DNA of 64,000 nucleotides, taken from NCBI RefSeq assembly GCF_014168535.1, contig NZ_CP060007.1, positions 4,712,001 to 4,776,000 of the forward strand, written 5' to 3'. The stretch comes from Lacibacter sediminis. Its GTDB lineage: Bacteria > Bacteroidota > Bacteroidia > Chitinophagales > Chitinophagaceae. Below are positions 35,498-45,575 of the stretch, one piece after another (within the stretch, counting starts at the first letter, position 1; the number at the start of each line of letters is the position of its first letter). Both the position numbers and the translations under genes were made by a program. The notes under the pieces are model-generated. The model searched no databases. It was not told the DNA's origin and worked only from the letters and a program-made list of their open reading frames with translations.

Positions 35498-37021
35498 TTA
35501 GTCCAGGTATTTACTCCATTCCTCTTCGAAATAATGTACCAATGCCTGGTTATTTAATTTATTGGGTTGCAGTTTTTCTTTGGTACGCATGTCTTCCGGG
35601 AAAATAAACATTTGCTGCACCGTTATTGAATCGATAAACTTTAATCCTTTGGGTAAAGAATGAAACCAACCGGTTTTCTCATTCGGTGTGGCAATGATAT
35701 AGCCCCACTCCCCAAACGATGGCACATAATTATGATAAGGTCTGGTAAAGAAACCAACAGAACGAAGAGTTTCATCGATACACCAAAAACTTTTGGGTGC
35801 CACGTAGGGTGATGTACTCTGGATGACAACAATTCCATTTTCCTTAACGGCTGACTGGAGCTTTGTATAAAATAATGTACTGTATAATTTGCCTATAGAA
35901 AAAGCAGAAGGATCAGGAAAGTCGATGATCACTGCATCAAACTCCTGCTTATTATTACGTAACCAGATAAATGCATCGCTGTTGATGACCGTTACTTTAC
36001 TATTTAATAAAGATTTTTGATTCAGTTTCAACAATACACTCTGCGAACGAAAAAGCTTTGTCATTTCAGGATCAAGATCAACCAGCGTAATTTTTTCAAT
36101 TGAAGGATATTTTAATAATTCACGAACGGCCAGCCCATCGCCACCACCTAATACCAGAATTTGTTTTGGTTGATGAACAGATGATAATGCAGGATGCACT
36201 AAAGCTTCGTGGTAACGGTATTCATCGGCCGAGCTGAATTGAAGGTTACCGTTTAAGAACAAACGCAGTTCACGCTTATTACGTGTAAGCACAATCCGTT
36301 GGTAAGGCGATGATTTTGCATACACGATCTGATCGTTGAATGCCATTGTTTCGCTGTACTTCAAGATCTGTTCACTCATTACAAAAGCAACCAGCTCCAG
36401 CAGCAACAATATCACAGCGGTAATGCGTAACAGCGATGCTTTCTTTAATTCCTCTGCAAAAAAATACAGCAGGTAAAGCCCCACTGCAATATTGAGAATA
36501 CCAAAAAACAAGGATGTGCGGATCAAACCCAACTGAGGTACTAATAACAAAGGGAAGATTAGTGATGCCAGTAATGCACCAATATAATCGAAGGTGAATA
36601 CCCGGCTAACTAATTCTTTAAACGCTACCCGATGTTCGAGAATGCGCATTAATAAGGGTATTTCTAAACCCACTAAAATACCGGTAATACCAACAAGGCT
36701 ATATAATACAACCTGAAAAGAAGCTGCTAACGGAAATACAAGGAACAGAATTGCAGAACTGAAGCCACCGATCAATCCCACTAACAGTTCAATACGCACA
36801 AACCAATGAAGCAGGTTGCCTGAAATATATTTTGATAAAAAAGAGCCAATGCCCATGGAGAACAGGTACACACCAATGATGGTACTGAACTGCATTACAC
36901 TATCGCCCAGTAAATAACTGGCCAGTGTACCGGCAACCAGTTCATAAATTAAACCGCAGGTAGCAATGACCAATACGGCCAGCAACAGGATCCACTGCGC
37001 TTTGCGTTCACGTTCCTGCAT
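35498..37021 (-). CDS. Membrane-fused polyamine aminopropyltransferase (spermidine synthase-like)
   Basis: 507 residues. The N-terminal half has about seven membrane helices (to about residue 215). The C-terminal half is a spermidine-synthase fold with ILVLGGGDGLAVRELLKYP, VDLDPEM and IIDFPDP, the nucleotide- and substrate-binding motifs of SpeE-like enzymes. Known: these N-terminally fused forms occur widely and transfer aminopropyl groups from decarboxylated S-adenosylmethionine, which the SpeD at 39319-39672 can supply. It starts 3 bp after the DUF350 gene. Inference: modifies a membrane or exported substrate. Confidence 0.9.
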   Translation of the reverse strand: MQERERKAQWILLLAVLVIATCGLIYELVAGTLASYLLGDSVMQFSTIIGVYLFSMGIGSFLSKYISGNLLHWFVRIELLVGLIGGFSSAILFLVFPLAASFQVVLYSLVGITGILVGLEIPLLMRILEHRVAFKELVSRVFTFDYIGALLASLIFPLLLVPQLGLIRTSLFFGILNIAVGLYLLYFFAEELKKASLLRITAVILLLLELVAFVMSEQILKYSETMAFNDQIVYAKSSPYQRIVLTRNKRELRLFLNGNLQFSSADEYRYHEALVHPALSSVHQPKQILVLGGGDGLAVRELLKYPSIEKITLVDLDPEMTKLFRSQSVLLKLNQKSLLNSKVTVINSDAFIWLRNNKQEFDAVIIDFPDPSAFSIGKLYSTLFYTKLQSAVKENGIVVIQSTSPYVAPKSFWCIDETLRSVGFFTRPYHNYVPSFGEWGYIIATPNEKTGWFHSLPKGLKFIDSITVQQMFIFPEDMRTKEKLQPNKLNNQALVHYFEEEWSKYLD

Positions 37022-37024
37022 TTG

Positions 37025-37228
37025 TTAATGGATAGCCGAAGCAATAATAATAGCTATTGAAAGCATAAAGAAACCAGCCAATAAAGCCAGGGCCACATTT
37101 TTGTTTTCAAGAATTTCTTTACGCAGGTTATGTTTTGGCGTAAGCAGTTCAACCAAAATAAATGCAACCAGTAAAATACCGATGCCTAAAAAAGAATACA
37201 CAACTGAATTGATAAATGCCTGTGACAT
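37025..37228 (-). CDS. DUF350 small membrane protein
   Basis: 67 residues with two membrane helices (about 8-27 and 45-65) joined by a charged loop, ELLTPKHNLRKEILENKNVA, close to the DUF350 (YjfL-like) pattern. DUF350 proteins commonly have several such units; this is a single short one. Known: DUF350 genes recur beside glutathionylspermidine-synthase-like and polyamine genes. It sits 17 bp after a tiny membrane protein and 3 bp before the aminopropyltransferase gene. Inference: a membrane partner of the polyamine system. Confidence 0.8.
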   Translation of the reverse strand: MSQAFINSVVYSFLGIGILLVAFILVELLTPKHNLRKEILENKNVALALLAGFFMLSIAIIIASAIH

Positions 37229-37245
37229 AGTTGTTGTTTTTAATG

Positions 37246-37419
37246 TTATTTATGATAACCCGGACCACTACTGTTCCATTGTTGTTGCGCTGAAGAAGTA
37301 AACATGCGCCTGCCAGTAAGATCATGGTAAAGCATTAAGGTGGCAGCGACAATTACGATCGCAAGAAGCCATCTGAATTCATGAAGAAATGATCCTCGTT
37401 TAAATAATTTATTCATCAT
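37246..37419 (-). CDS. Very small membrane protein
   Basis: About 57 residues from ATG 37419 (or ATG 37416, adjacent). The upstream frame extends further to 37467 but overlaps the DUF4178 gene strongly, so I take the ATGs at the overlap. Seen: one membrane helix (LLAIVIVAATLMLYH) flanked by basic residues. It overlaps the DUF4178 stop by 11 bp, which suggests translational coupling. No family recognised. Inference: small subunit of the polyamine/DUF4178/DUF350 membrane assembly. Confidence 0.6.
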   Translation of the reverse strand: MMNKLFKRGSFLHEFRWLLAIVIVAATLMLYHDLTGRRMFTSSAQQQWNSSGPGYHK

Positions 37420-39319
37420 CGTAAGTGTAATTTGAAAAAGGACTATTACGCCAGCGTTCTTTTTCAAAGATCTGGCCTATATAAAATGTTATTACCGCCC
37501 ATGCAATAATCGCTATAATTGGTATAAATACATTGCGTGGTGTTTCTACATCATACTGAGCAACCACACTAACGTAGCTGATATTCATATCGCTTGCATC
37601 TCTGCTTGCCTGTAACTGCAGCTTGTAGATTCCTGCAGGAATTGCAGTAAAGTATGCTTCTGACGATGTTGAGCCTTCTGTCCAGGATTCACCTTCACTA
37701 TAACCATAATAATATTCAATTCCTTCTTCGAGTGAATACTCTTTACCTGTCACTGTATTAACCAATGTAGCACTGACAGATGCCCAACTATTACTTACCG
37801 GTGCATTGATGCTAAGTTTTAGATTACTACTAGCCTTATTAAACTCCAGGTTTTGTGACACATCCGATGCCTGGTTCGTGGAATCAACAATTTCCAACCT
37901 TCCTTCATATACCAATTTGTTTTCTAAAGTAGCAGCATATAAACTATGCATCAAAATAAGTATCAACACCCCAAGGAATGTTGCAATGGCGAGTTTAACC
38001 GGATTTTTATAACCGGTGGGTTGAACAGCCCCGGTACCGATACGATAGGGAAGTTCGTAAGCAAGCGGAAGTGCTTCTTTGATTTCCTTTTTACTGATGT
38101 GCCGACCAAAAAACCAACGGATACCTTCTTCATTATCTTTTTCCTTGATCCAAATCTCCGGTGGAGAAATAAACTCTTTTACCTGTGTATCCTCATTATT
38201 AAAAATATCATAAGGAAACTCACCCGCAGCAGTAAGTACTTTGTAATGATATCGGTTAAAGATGGTAAAAGGTTCTTTAGCGTATGTAAAATCACCGATA
38301 GATTCAGCATAAAGCACCGGTGTCTCGGCCTGTTCTCTTAAAAAAGTCCAATGTCCATCGAATTCACTTAAGAAAGCATAACCGTGTACATCATTATATA
38401 ATGTATACTCCCGCCATTTAGAATGATAGCTGTTCTTCTCTTCTTTTTGTGCGCAACCAACAACTTCCCAGCTAATGCCATCGATAATACCTGTAACACC
38501 AAAATCAAACTGTGGCGTAAACTCTTTTTTTCGTTTAAAGACTTTTGTAAACCCTTTAACCGGCAGATAATGATAGCCTGTACCGCAACGGGTGCATGCA
38601 CAGCTTAATGCATACGGGAATGATTTTATTGTGATTCTTTCCGGGCATTCGCTGCATTGGAAACTATATCCGGCTTCTCCATTTACTTGCCTCAGGTTTG
38701 CAAGTTGCAGATCCTCTCTTTTTACAGAACCAACTTCGAAAGCCTGTATCGTTTCAGGGTCCCATTGAATGATACTGACCTTTGTGCCGTTATCTGCTGC
38801 AAAATCATACAGCTTCATATCTTTTGGAATAGCGGGCATTTGCACAGCTCCTTCTACTTCTGCTTTCCAACATTCATTCTTATTAATAAAAAGATAAGGC
38901 TGCTCTCCCTTTAAATTAGGTTTGTTATCTACCCTGATTTTCTTAAGCTTATCAGCAGTAAATGGTGTTACTGTTTGATCAGGTTTTAAGAAAGCATAAA
39001 AACCATACCCTTCCTCGAGATACCAAATTGTTCCGTCGCTAAATAATGCTGTCCAATAATTTAGTACTGCCTCTCTGCACCATATGCGTACAACACCGCT
39101 TAATGTAAATGCTTTGTTTTGCCATACACCGGTTGTACCTGGTTGCAACTGACCATTGTTCCTTGCCAACTTTGTTAGAAAAGTAGCTTTCACTCCATCT
39201 GCACCAACAAAAGGAACTTCCCTGCAATTGCATACCCACACATTTAGTTTAGCCGAAGCCAACTCTGTTGTTGCTCCGCAAGCCGGACATGCATGTCTTA
39301 TTCTGATGGAATTGTTCAT
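37409..39319 (-). CDS. DUF4178 protein with zinc ribbons and C-terminal membrane helices
   Basis: 636 residues. Seen: an N-terminal zinc ribbon CPACG...CNC (about residues 9-35), a first DUF4178-like beta domain, a second ribbon CSEC...CACTRCG (about 217-245), another beta domain (about 265-400), a membrane helix (AIATFLGVLILILMHSLYA), a beta-rich periplasmic segment and a final membrane helix. Known: DUF4178 is repeatedly found with SpeD, DUF350 and spermidine-synthase-like genes. The ATG overlaps the SpeD stop by one base (TGATG). Inference: membrane-anchored scaffold or acceptor for the polyamine modification. Confidence 0.82.
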   Translation of the reverse strand: MNNSIRIRHACPACGATTELASAKLNVWVCNCREVPFVGADGVKATFLTKLARNNGQLQPGTTGVWQNKAFTLSGVVRIWCREAVLNYWTALFSDGTIWYLEEGYGFYAFLKPDQTVTPFTADKLKKIRVDNKPNLKGEQPYLFINKNECWKAEVEGAVQMPAIPKDMKLYDFAADNGTKVSIIQWDPETIQAFEVGSVKREDLQLANLRQVNGEAGYSFQCSECPERITIKSFPYALSCACTRCGTGYHYLPVKGFTKVFKRKKEFTPQFDFGVTGIIDGISWEVVGCAQKEEKNSYHSKWREYTLYNDVHGYAFLSEFDGHWTFLREQAETPVLYAESIGDFTYAKEPFTIFNRYHYKVLTAAGEFPYDIFNNEDTQVKEFISPPEIWIKEKDNEEGIRWFFGRHISKKEIKEALPLAYELPYRIGTGAVQPTGYKNPVKLAIATFLGVLILILMHSLYAATLENKLVYEGRLEIVDSTNQASDVSQNLEFNKASSNLKLSINAPVSNSWASVSATLVNTVTGKEYSLEEGIEYYYGYSEGESWTEGSTSSEAYFTAIPAGIYKLQLQASRDASDMNISYVSVVAQYDVETPRNVFIPIIAIIAWAVITFYIGQIFEKERWRNSPFSNYTYDDE

Positions 39320-39672
39320 CAGCGGATGATGGTTTGACTGTGAACAATATCACCAACGAAAAATGATTGCAATGCATCAAATATCTGTTGCACAGCACCA
39401 TCGTTACTTCGTTGAAAATTGCTGAGATAAATATCCAGGTTCACTTTACCGTACTCGGGCCAGGTATGTAATGAGAGATGGCTTTCACTAAGACAAACAA
39501 CCGCAGTGAAACCTGCAGGTGAAAAATTATGATAAACTTCACCCAGTTTTTGCAACTGATGTTCTTGAATTAACTGATCGATGAGTTCTTTACAAAGCTC
39601 ATATTTCTGCAGATTAGCAGTGTGTGCAGTGTTTAATGTGGCAATCAGGTGCTTACCCGGTTGGTAACTCAT
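39319..39672 (-). CDS. speD: S-adenosylmethionine decarboxylase (SpeD-like)
   Basis: 117 residues, within the size range of prokaryotic SpeD proenzymes. Seen: CLSESHLSLHTWPEYGKVNLD, where the Ser after Glu (SESHLS) is the site of self-cleavage that makes the pyruvoyl group; the nearby FSPAGFTAVVCL strand is also typical. Known: it supplies decarboxylated S-adenosylmethionine for aminopropyl transfer. It is the first gene of the operon that runs down to 32809, which also contains an aminopropyltransferase. Inference: a dedicated supply for this operon. Confidence 0.92.
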   Translation of the reverse strand: MSYQPGKHLIATLNTAHTANLQKYELCKELIDQLIQEHQLQKLGEVYHNFSPAGFTAVVCLSESHLSLHTWPEYGKVNLDIYLSNFQRSNDGAVQQIFDALQSFFVGDIVHSQTIIR

Positions 39673-39767
39673 AAGCTGAATCTGTCTTCGAATGGTTGAT
39701 TAGAAATTAAAAATAGGGGATTCGTAAATAATTTTTGCTCCGCATGAAAAAAAACTTGTTTCTGTAT

Positions 39768-42461
39768 TTAAACGATGTCGCAAATAGTTATCCTTCCGGT
39801 TTCTTCCAACAAACCGAATTGGTTTCGGTTATCACCATTCAATACACCCACTATGGTATTGTGCGTCTCAAAAAAATACAATAATACCGGTACGTTGTTA
39901 TTGTCAATCTCAAACAAAACTGCTTGCTTTTTTTCAGCTATTACAAAACGAAGCGCTCCGATAAATACAATCTGGTTCGGAATGTAATCCCGGGCAAATA
40001 CTTGTTTGCTCAAATTCAATTGTTCCTTATCTGGTTTGGCAATATAGCACCCTTTGTTTGTGCTGATGATAAGATATAATTCATGAACCTGGTCAGATGC
40101 TGCAACAAAGCGAATACCTGTTTCCAGATCAAATGCAACTCCTCTTCCTTTATTAGAAAACAAAAGGATCTGTTTTTCGTTAAACGTATAGTAATACCCA
40201 TTTCGATAAATCAACGGACATTGGGTGGAAGAAAATGAAGGGTTATATATCTTCCCTTTGAACTTAATAACTGTTGATTTTATTAAAGGTCCGTCTAACA
40301 AATACTCATGCAGTGTTACTTCCTGATTAATTGTTTCGAGCTTGTATCCATTCCTATCCTCACCAATTGTCACCACCGGTGAACCATTTTGTAACCAGAT
40401 GGGGCAAGTAATTGTAAGGTTTTCAGTAAAGTACTTGTTTTTAGGTAGCTCTTTTTTATTGATTACGATTCCTTCTGAAGAATGAAGGTAGATTTGATTT
40501 GTATAATAAGGAGCATTAATAAATGTAAACCTCGTATGATTCTTTACAGGCTGTGACCAGGAATAGTATTCAAAATTCCCGTACCAATTACCACGGGCCA
40601 TTTGCAGGTGACCATTTTTTGTACCAATTGCAAGAAACTGATTTCTGTGTGATATAGCTTTCAACCATTTAATACTCTGATCTAAATGCAAAAGTTTTGA
40701 ATGATCTTCCTGGAAGGTTTGTTTCTTGTTGTTGGTAATATACCGGCTGGCATCTGCGCCAATTAAAAGATCACCAGGTACAAATCGTTTTAACGAATGC
40801 AGCAGCTGAACATTTCCTTCTTCTGCTTCATCGTGAATAATTTTGTAGGCGATATTTTGCACTTTTTCTTTCACTGCTTCATCTGCATGCTTTTTATTTA
40901 CGTATTCCAGTACATTCAATAAGCCTGGTCGCTTATACCTGGGCAGCTCCTTTGTATAAATAAGTCCAACTATTTCTTCCGTACGTTTTGCTTCTGTAAC
41001 GTGAACTATATCAAAGAATTTTTTAAGACAAGGCTCGTATTGATTCGTATTATTCCATCCGTCCAACAATATTATTTTTGCCCGTTCCGGCTGATCCATT
41101 TTCTCATGCATCACACGTGATGCATCGAGATAATCACTGTTTTTTAGTTTTGAAATAATTGCCTTTTCATAGTACAGCTCAGCGTTTGAGGATTGATTGA
41201 TCTTCATAAAAAGATCAGCAGCCTTCTCGTCCTGCTGCAATTCCTTATAAAGTTCAATAGATTCCGTATATAAGCCTCCCCTTTCAAGACAGGAAGCTGC
41301 AGCCGAAGTGTTTTTCAGGTGATCTTTATATAAGGCTGCTGCTTCCCGATACAGATTCCCTTGTTCCAAAACATTAGCTGCTGAAGAATAATCACCCATC
41401 AAATGCGCATAGATGTACGCAGCTTTTTTAAAATCTCTTTGCTCAATTTGTTTTTGTGCTGCGTTCATATACTTCGTGCGCAAATCATAATACCGATCTC
41501 CAAGATCCCAACCATCTACAACATCTCCTCCTCCTAATTTACCAAGGTTAAATTTCAACGGGTTTCTTGTAAGTCTGTCAGAAACAGATTGACTGCCCCT
41601 GTTTAAATAAGGTGAGTTAAGAGGTATTGCATATTGTAATGCTTCATCCGTATTTTCTTCAAACATGTTTAAGAGGCGATTGATCTCACTATCTCTTTTC
41701 TTCTGCAGCTCATCCATATTCCTGTGCAGCCAGCTTTGCAACTTTTGCAAAATTCCCTCGCCTTGGTAGTTATTTGATGGACTACTTTCCGGGATAATTT
41801 TTACAACAACTTCAACAACAGAAAAGATTCCGGTAAACAGGATGAGTTTTATTTTATCCAGGAACTTTTCGAAAGCCGATGGCTGCTCTCCCTTCTTTAA
41901 CGGAATTTCTTCCAATGGTTTGGGCTGAATTGATTCCTTGATCGCATCAATTATTTCCTCCGGCGTCATTTGTTCTACCAATATCTGGTTGAACAAAATC
42001 CGATCAGGTATTCCGGGATGAGCAAAACTCCAATCAGTTTGCAGGTTTTGTTCATAACTGAAGAGGTCTGCGAGATTTACTTTGTCCTTCTTCTCAAAGC
42101 CGGTTAAACCAATGGTTGGATGAAACACCTGTAGCTCCCATAACAAAACAGATCTTAATTCCTCGTTACGAATTTCTGGATAGAGTCTTGTATTTGCCGG
42201 AACAAAAACATATTGATCAATGCAATAGTATGGCTCCAACAGATCAAGATTTTTACAAAGAGCTGGATTTTTGAAGATAACAAATAATCCTCCTTCCTCT
42301 GTCACATGAATCGACTGAGGGAGTATATAACAATCAAGTTCACTTACCGAAACGTTCCATCTGCCGATTTCGAGCATCCATTGCTTCACATTATTGCCAC
42401 GAAGAAATGCAGCGGCAACAGGATGATGTAATGATTCAGTATAGTGTAACTCTAAAATCAT
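39768..42461 (-). CDS. Beta-propeller/TPR protein of a MoxR-VWA ternary system (bpX-type)
   Basis: 897 residues. Seen: an N-terminal beta-rich domain (about 1-200), a helical linker with one hydrophobic segment (KLILFTGIFSVVEVVVKII), a tetratricopeptide-like solenoid (about 330-450; YREAALYKDHL, YTESIELYKELQQDEKAADLF) and a C-terminal propeller-like half with repeated strands (FLAIGTKNGHLQMARGNWYG and similar). Known: MoxR-VWA-beta-propeller ternary systems carry modules called bpX0-bpX6; this is the likely bpX6-type architecture, but the specific number is uncertain. It overlaps the 797-residue gene by 4 bp. Confidence 0.7.
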   Translation of the reverse strand: MILELHYTESLHHPVAAAFLRGNNVKQWMLEIGRWNVSVSELDCYILPQSIHVTEEGGLFVIFKNPALCKNLDLLEPYYCIDQYVFVPANTRLYPEIRNEELRSVLLWELQVFHPTIGLTGFEKKDKVNLADLFSYEQNLQTDWSFAHPGIPDRILFNQILVEQMTPEEIIDAIKESIQPKPLEEIPLKKGEQPSAFEKFLDKIKLILFTGIFSVVEVVVKIIPESSPSNNYQGEGILQKLQSWLHRNMDELQKKRDSEINRLLNMFEENTDEALQYAIPLNSPYLNRGSQSVSDRLTRNPLKFNLGKLGGGDVVDGWDLGDRYYDLRTKYMNAAQKQIEQRDFKKAAYIYAHLMGDYSSAANVLEQGNLYREAAALYKDHLKNTSAAASCLERGGLYTESIELYKELQQDEKAADLFMKINQSSNAELYYEKAIISKLKNSDYLDASRVMHEKMDQPERAKIILLDGWNNTNQYEPCLKKFFDIVHVTEAKRTEEIVGLIYTKELPRYKRPGLLNVLEYVNKKHADEAVKEKVQNIAYKIIHDEAEEGNVQLLHSLKRFVPGDLLIGADASRYITNNKKQTFQEDHSKLLHLDQSIKWLKAISHRNQFLAIGTKNGHLQMARGNWYGNFEYYSWSQPVKNHTRFTFINAPYYTNQIYLHSSEGIVINKKELPKNKYFTENLTITCPIWLQNGSPVVTIGEDRNGYKLETINQEVTLHEYLLDGPLIKSTVIKFKGKIYNPSFSSTQCPLIYRNGYYYTFNEKQILLFSNKGRGVAFDLETGIRFVAASDQVHELYLIISTNKGCYIAKPDKEQLNLSKQVFARDYIPNQIVFIGALRFVIAEKKQAVLFEIDNNNVPVLLYFFETHNTIVGVLNGDNRNQFGLLEETGRITICDIV

Positions 42462-44851
42462 GCAGATATGATGCGATTAATAAAAGGTTGCAAATAGTAA
42501 TTATAGAATGAATCTATTGGAATAACAGTGTCTTTATCATCATAAAAATAGCCTGATCCAGAAAGGTTGCCGTCTGAAGTCCAGGCGGCAGTAGCCCGAT
42601 TTATTACTAATGCTATTGAAAACTCTGAAATACTACTATCAGAACTTCTCAAATGCAAAAAGCCTCTTGTGTCAACAACTGCTTCACTTCCATCCTTCCA
42701 TATAAACTTCCTGAATCGTATTCGCTTATTTGAAAGAGGTCGATAATCTGTTTCATATTCTTCAGCATTGTATATCGGAGAAGGCTTTTCGGGTATTAAG
42801 TTTAATTTAATAGTATTACTATTTGAATCGCTATCAATACGATGATTACCTAAACATATTCTGTTCGATGCATCTATATAAATATTGTGAAATTTAGTAA
42901 GTATATTATCTGTACTAATTCTATAGAAAATATTTGAAGCTGGTTTATCCATTGATGAATTTCTTTCAGCTATGCTATCAAATATTTTTTTTGATTGCAT
43001 GGAAATCTCCCAAGTCTTACAATTAAGACAGGAATAAGAGTCATAATGTTTTATATAGAAGGAGTGATTATCGAAAATTATTTTGTGAGCAAAAAATATC
43101 TTTTCTACTGATTTCTTTCGAATGAGACTCCCACTTTTCAAATCGAATGAATAAGCCCAAATTCGTTGGCCTTGTTTTTCTTGAAGCATTACATATCCAG
43201 TATCATCTTGCCTTAATCCAAAGGTGTACGTACCGTCTTCAATAAAGTTCAAAAGTTCTTTACCTCCCTTTTGTTCACTTTTCCTAAACACCAGCCTGTT
43301 AGTTTCGTTCACGAATATTGTACCCGTGTCTGCCCTTTGCTCGCATTTTTCACGAGAGCTATTTACCCGGACTATTGGGAAATATAGTGGAGCAATATCC
43401 TGTTGAACAAACATCGGTAATTCATCATTAGCCTCGCCACGCTTTCGTTTCTTGTCATCAGAAAAGAACAAGATCTTTTCAAGATCAAAGTTAGCAGTAC
43501 TTAACAGCTTGGTTCGCCCGTTTGAACAGGAAAAGAATTCCAACTTACCTGTACGGTTTACAAATAACAAATAGTTCAGCGAATCTTTTACCGTAGAAAA
43601 TGATCGCTGAAATGAAGGCTCTTTTATTGACTGTTCATCTGTAATGAGTATATATTCATTTTGTTCAGAAGCAGGTATATCTTTTATAATTGCTTCAAGA
43701 GCCTCTCCACAATGCATAGCAGGATCAAGTGTTTCCAATGTTTTGATAATATGCTCTTTACTATCGAGTCCTGTTTCCTTGTATTTACTACCGCCTAAAA
43801 CATATGCTTCAATCAACTCGCTATGTTTGCTGTTTTTAACACAGGCAAGAGCTGCCGACAAAGCAAACACCCTGGGCATTCCCCACATTTTAAGTGTACT
43901 GTCAAGTAAGATCGTTCGTTGCCGTTTCGGATTATCAGGCGGCTCTTCTCTTCTGAAGTATAGTGCTTCATTGTTAACTAACCTTGCCATCAACAACAAA
44001 TCATCATGTGCAAGTTCACTTAGTAATAGTTTATCATAATTACCTCTGTTTGTAATATCTGATATGCCGCCATAAGATTGATCACCGCTTCCTTGTGAAT
44101 GCATTGGTATTTTTAACGCAGCTACAATATGCTTTACTAACCGTACAAGTGAAGCAGTTTTAGGATCATCAGATAACTGGTCAAACAAGTCGCCTGATAC
44201 TGGTTCGGGAATTCCAATCTTTAATGGTTCAGGCAGGTGATAGACTCCAGCAGTCAATCGTAAAACAAGTGAGCCAGAATTAGGAAACAATCTGCCGGCT
44301 TCAATTAACGGGTTAAGCTCGATCAAACATTTTGTTCGTGTTATGTTTTCTCCCGGCTGAAAAATTAAATGATCGATACGGCCGCTGTTCAATTCGTCAG
44401 CCGCTTCACGCAAACTCGCTCCTTTCATTACAAAATTCTGACTGCTGAACACTTCCTGTAGTAAACGGGCGCTCTGCTTTCTTTCCCGTAATTCTTTCGG
44501 AAGTTTCACAACAACATCCAAAAACGCTAATGCTTTACGAATAGATTCTTCAATTTCTTCATCGCTAGGCTCATTACTTCCTTTTGGCATTGACTTTACA
44601 ATACCAAGTAAGATACCAGCCACTTCGCTCTCGGTATAAGAATCCATGGTTGCTGACAGCAATAACAAAATAGTTCCTAATGGAGCTGAAGCCGGAATAG
44701 CTGCTTCTTTTAAAATAAGAACCAGTTCATTGCGATGACAGATCGTAATGCCATGTTTCCATTCAATAAAATCTCCGCCTTCTGCCCATTGCCAGAAGCA
44801 ATTCAATGGTGCCTGAAAATAATGTTGTGTATTTGTAACAGCTTTTATCAT
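42458..44851 (-). CDS. VWA-like plus beta-propeller protein of the ternary system
   Basis: 797 residues. Seen: after a helical start, a degenerate VWA domain around residues 300-430 (RTILLDSTLKMWG in place of DxSxS, and ILITDEQS). Then a propeller-like half of short repeated strands. The metal-site residues are only partly kept, so metal binding may be lost. Known: ternary systems combine a MoxR ATPase, a VWA protein and propeller proteins. It overlaps both neighbours by 4 bp. Inference: the VWA adaptor of this system. Confidence 0.7.
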   Translation of the reverse strand: MIKAVTNTQHYFQAPLNCFWQWAEGGDFIEWKHGITICHRNELVLILKEAAIPASAPLGTILLLLSATMDSYTESEVAGILLGIVKSMPKGSNEPSDEEIEESIRKALAFLDVVVKLPKELRERKQSARLLQEVFSSQNFVMKGASLREAADELNSGRIDHLIFQPGENITRTKCLIELNPLIEAGRLFPNSGSLVLRLTAGVYHLPEPLKIGIPEPVSGDLFDQLSDDPKTASLVRLVKHIVAALKIPMHSQGSGDQSYGGISDITNRGNYDKLLLSELAHDDLLLMARLVNNEALYFRREEPPDNPKRQRTILLDSTLKMWGMPRVFALSAALACVKNSKHSELIEAYVLGGSKYKETGLDSKEHIIKTLETLDPAMHCGEALEAIIKDIPASEQNEYILITDEQSIKEPSFQRSFSTVKDSLNYLLFVNRTGKLEFFSCSNGRTKLLSTANFDLEKILFFSDDKKRKRGEANDELPMFVQQDIAPLYFPIVRVNSSREKCEQRADTGTIFVNETNRLVFRKSEQKGGKELLNFIEDGTYTFGLRQDDTGYVMLQEKQGQRIWAYSFDLKSGSLIRKKSVEKIFFAHKIIFDNHSFYIKHYDSYSCLNCKTWEISMQSKKIFDSIAERNSSMDKPASNIFYRISTDNILTKFHNIYIDASNRICLGNHRIDSDSNSNTIKLNLIPEKPSPIYNAEEYETDYRPLSNKRIRFRKFIWKDGSEAVVDTRGFLHLRSSDSSISEFSIALVINRATAAWTSDGNLSGSGYFYDDKDTVIPIDSFYNYYLQPFINRIISA

Positions 44852-45567
44852 GGAAGAGACCTTGCCGGATTGGTTAATCGTATTGCACTTCGTTTTGCTT
44901 CTACAAAAAGACTTTCATCAATCAGCTGCCATTCGTTGTTCGTGTTAAACAGGATCACTCCTTTATTACCAGAGAGAATATTGTTATTCAGGAAAGTGTT
45001 CACAAATGGAACTTCAAATTCATATCCGCATGGAAGAAGAATATTATTCTGCAACCAATATTCTTTTCCTGGTAACGAAGGCAAAGGATTGCCAATGACC
45101 AATACTTCATTAGTAGCTGACATTGCAAACTTTAATACTGCCAGTCGTACAGCAGGTGCAGATTCTGCATATTCCTTCCAGGTATTTAAAGTGGTGAGCA
45201 ATGCGTTACCACGTCGTTCAACAGTTGACGGTACCAATTTAATATCAATTTTGTGATTTGTTTTCCCTGGTAAATTAGAAACCGGCGCTTCAACAGGAAT
45301 AAATTCATTTATAGGTATCCATTCCATTTCTTTTAAAACAGCTACCGGCGTTACTGCATCAGGAAGGAATAATTGATTCTTTTCGTCAAGTGTAAATGTG
45401 CTTTTTACAGGAAGCTGTTTCAACTTGCTATCAACGCCTGAATTATTGTCAACTACACGAATCCAAATATCATCGCCATCCTTTGCTGCAAATACAGAAT
45501 TAAGGCAACGGATATTTCCCAACGAAACTTTATCACGTTCATGTAGTTTAAATAGAATGTATCTCAT
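44848..45567 (-). CDS. Ternary-system accessory protein (bpX-type)
   Basis: 239 residues, beta-rich at both ends with a helical middle (about 120-150). No catalytic motif visible. It lies between the MoxR gene (8 bp gap) and the VWA/propeller gene (4-bp overlap), the position expected for one of the small bpX modules of MoxR-VWA-beta-propeller ternary systems. I cannot say which number. Function unknown. Confidence 0.6.
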   Translation of the reverse strand: MRYILFKLHERDKVSLGNIRCLNSVFAAKDGDDIWIRVVDNNSGVDSKLKQLPVKSTFTLDEKNQLFLPDAVTPVAVLKEMEWIPINEFIPVEAPVSNLPGKTNHKIDIKLVPSTVERRGNALLTTLNTWKEYAESAPAVRLAVLKFAMSATNEVLVIGNPLPSLPGKEYWLQNNILLPCGYEFEVPFVNTFLNNNILSGNKGVILFNTNNEWQLIDESLFVEAKRSAIRLTNPARSLP

Positions 45568-45575
45568 AAGCTATA

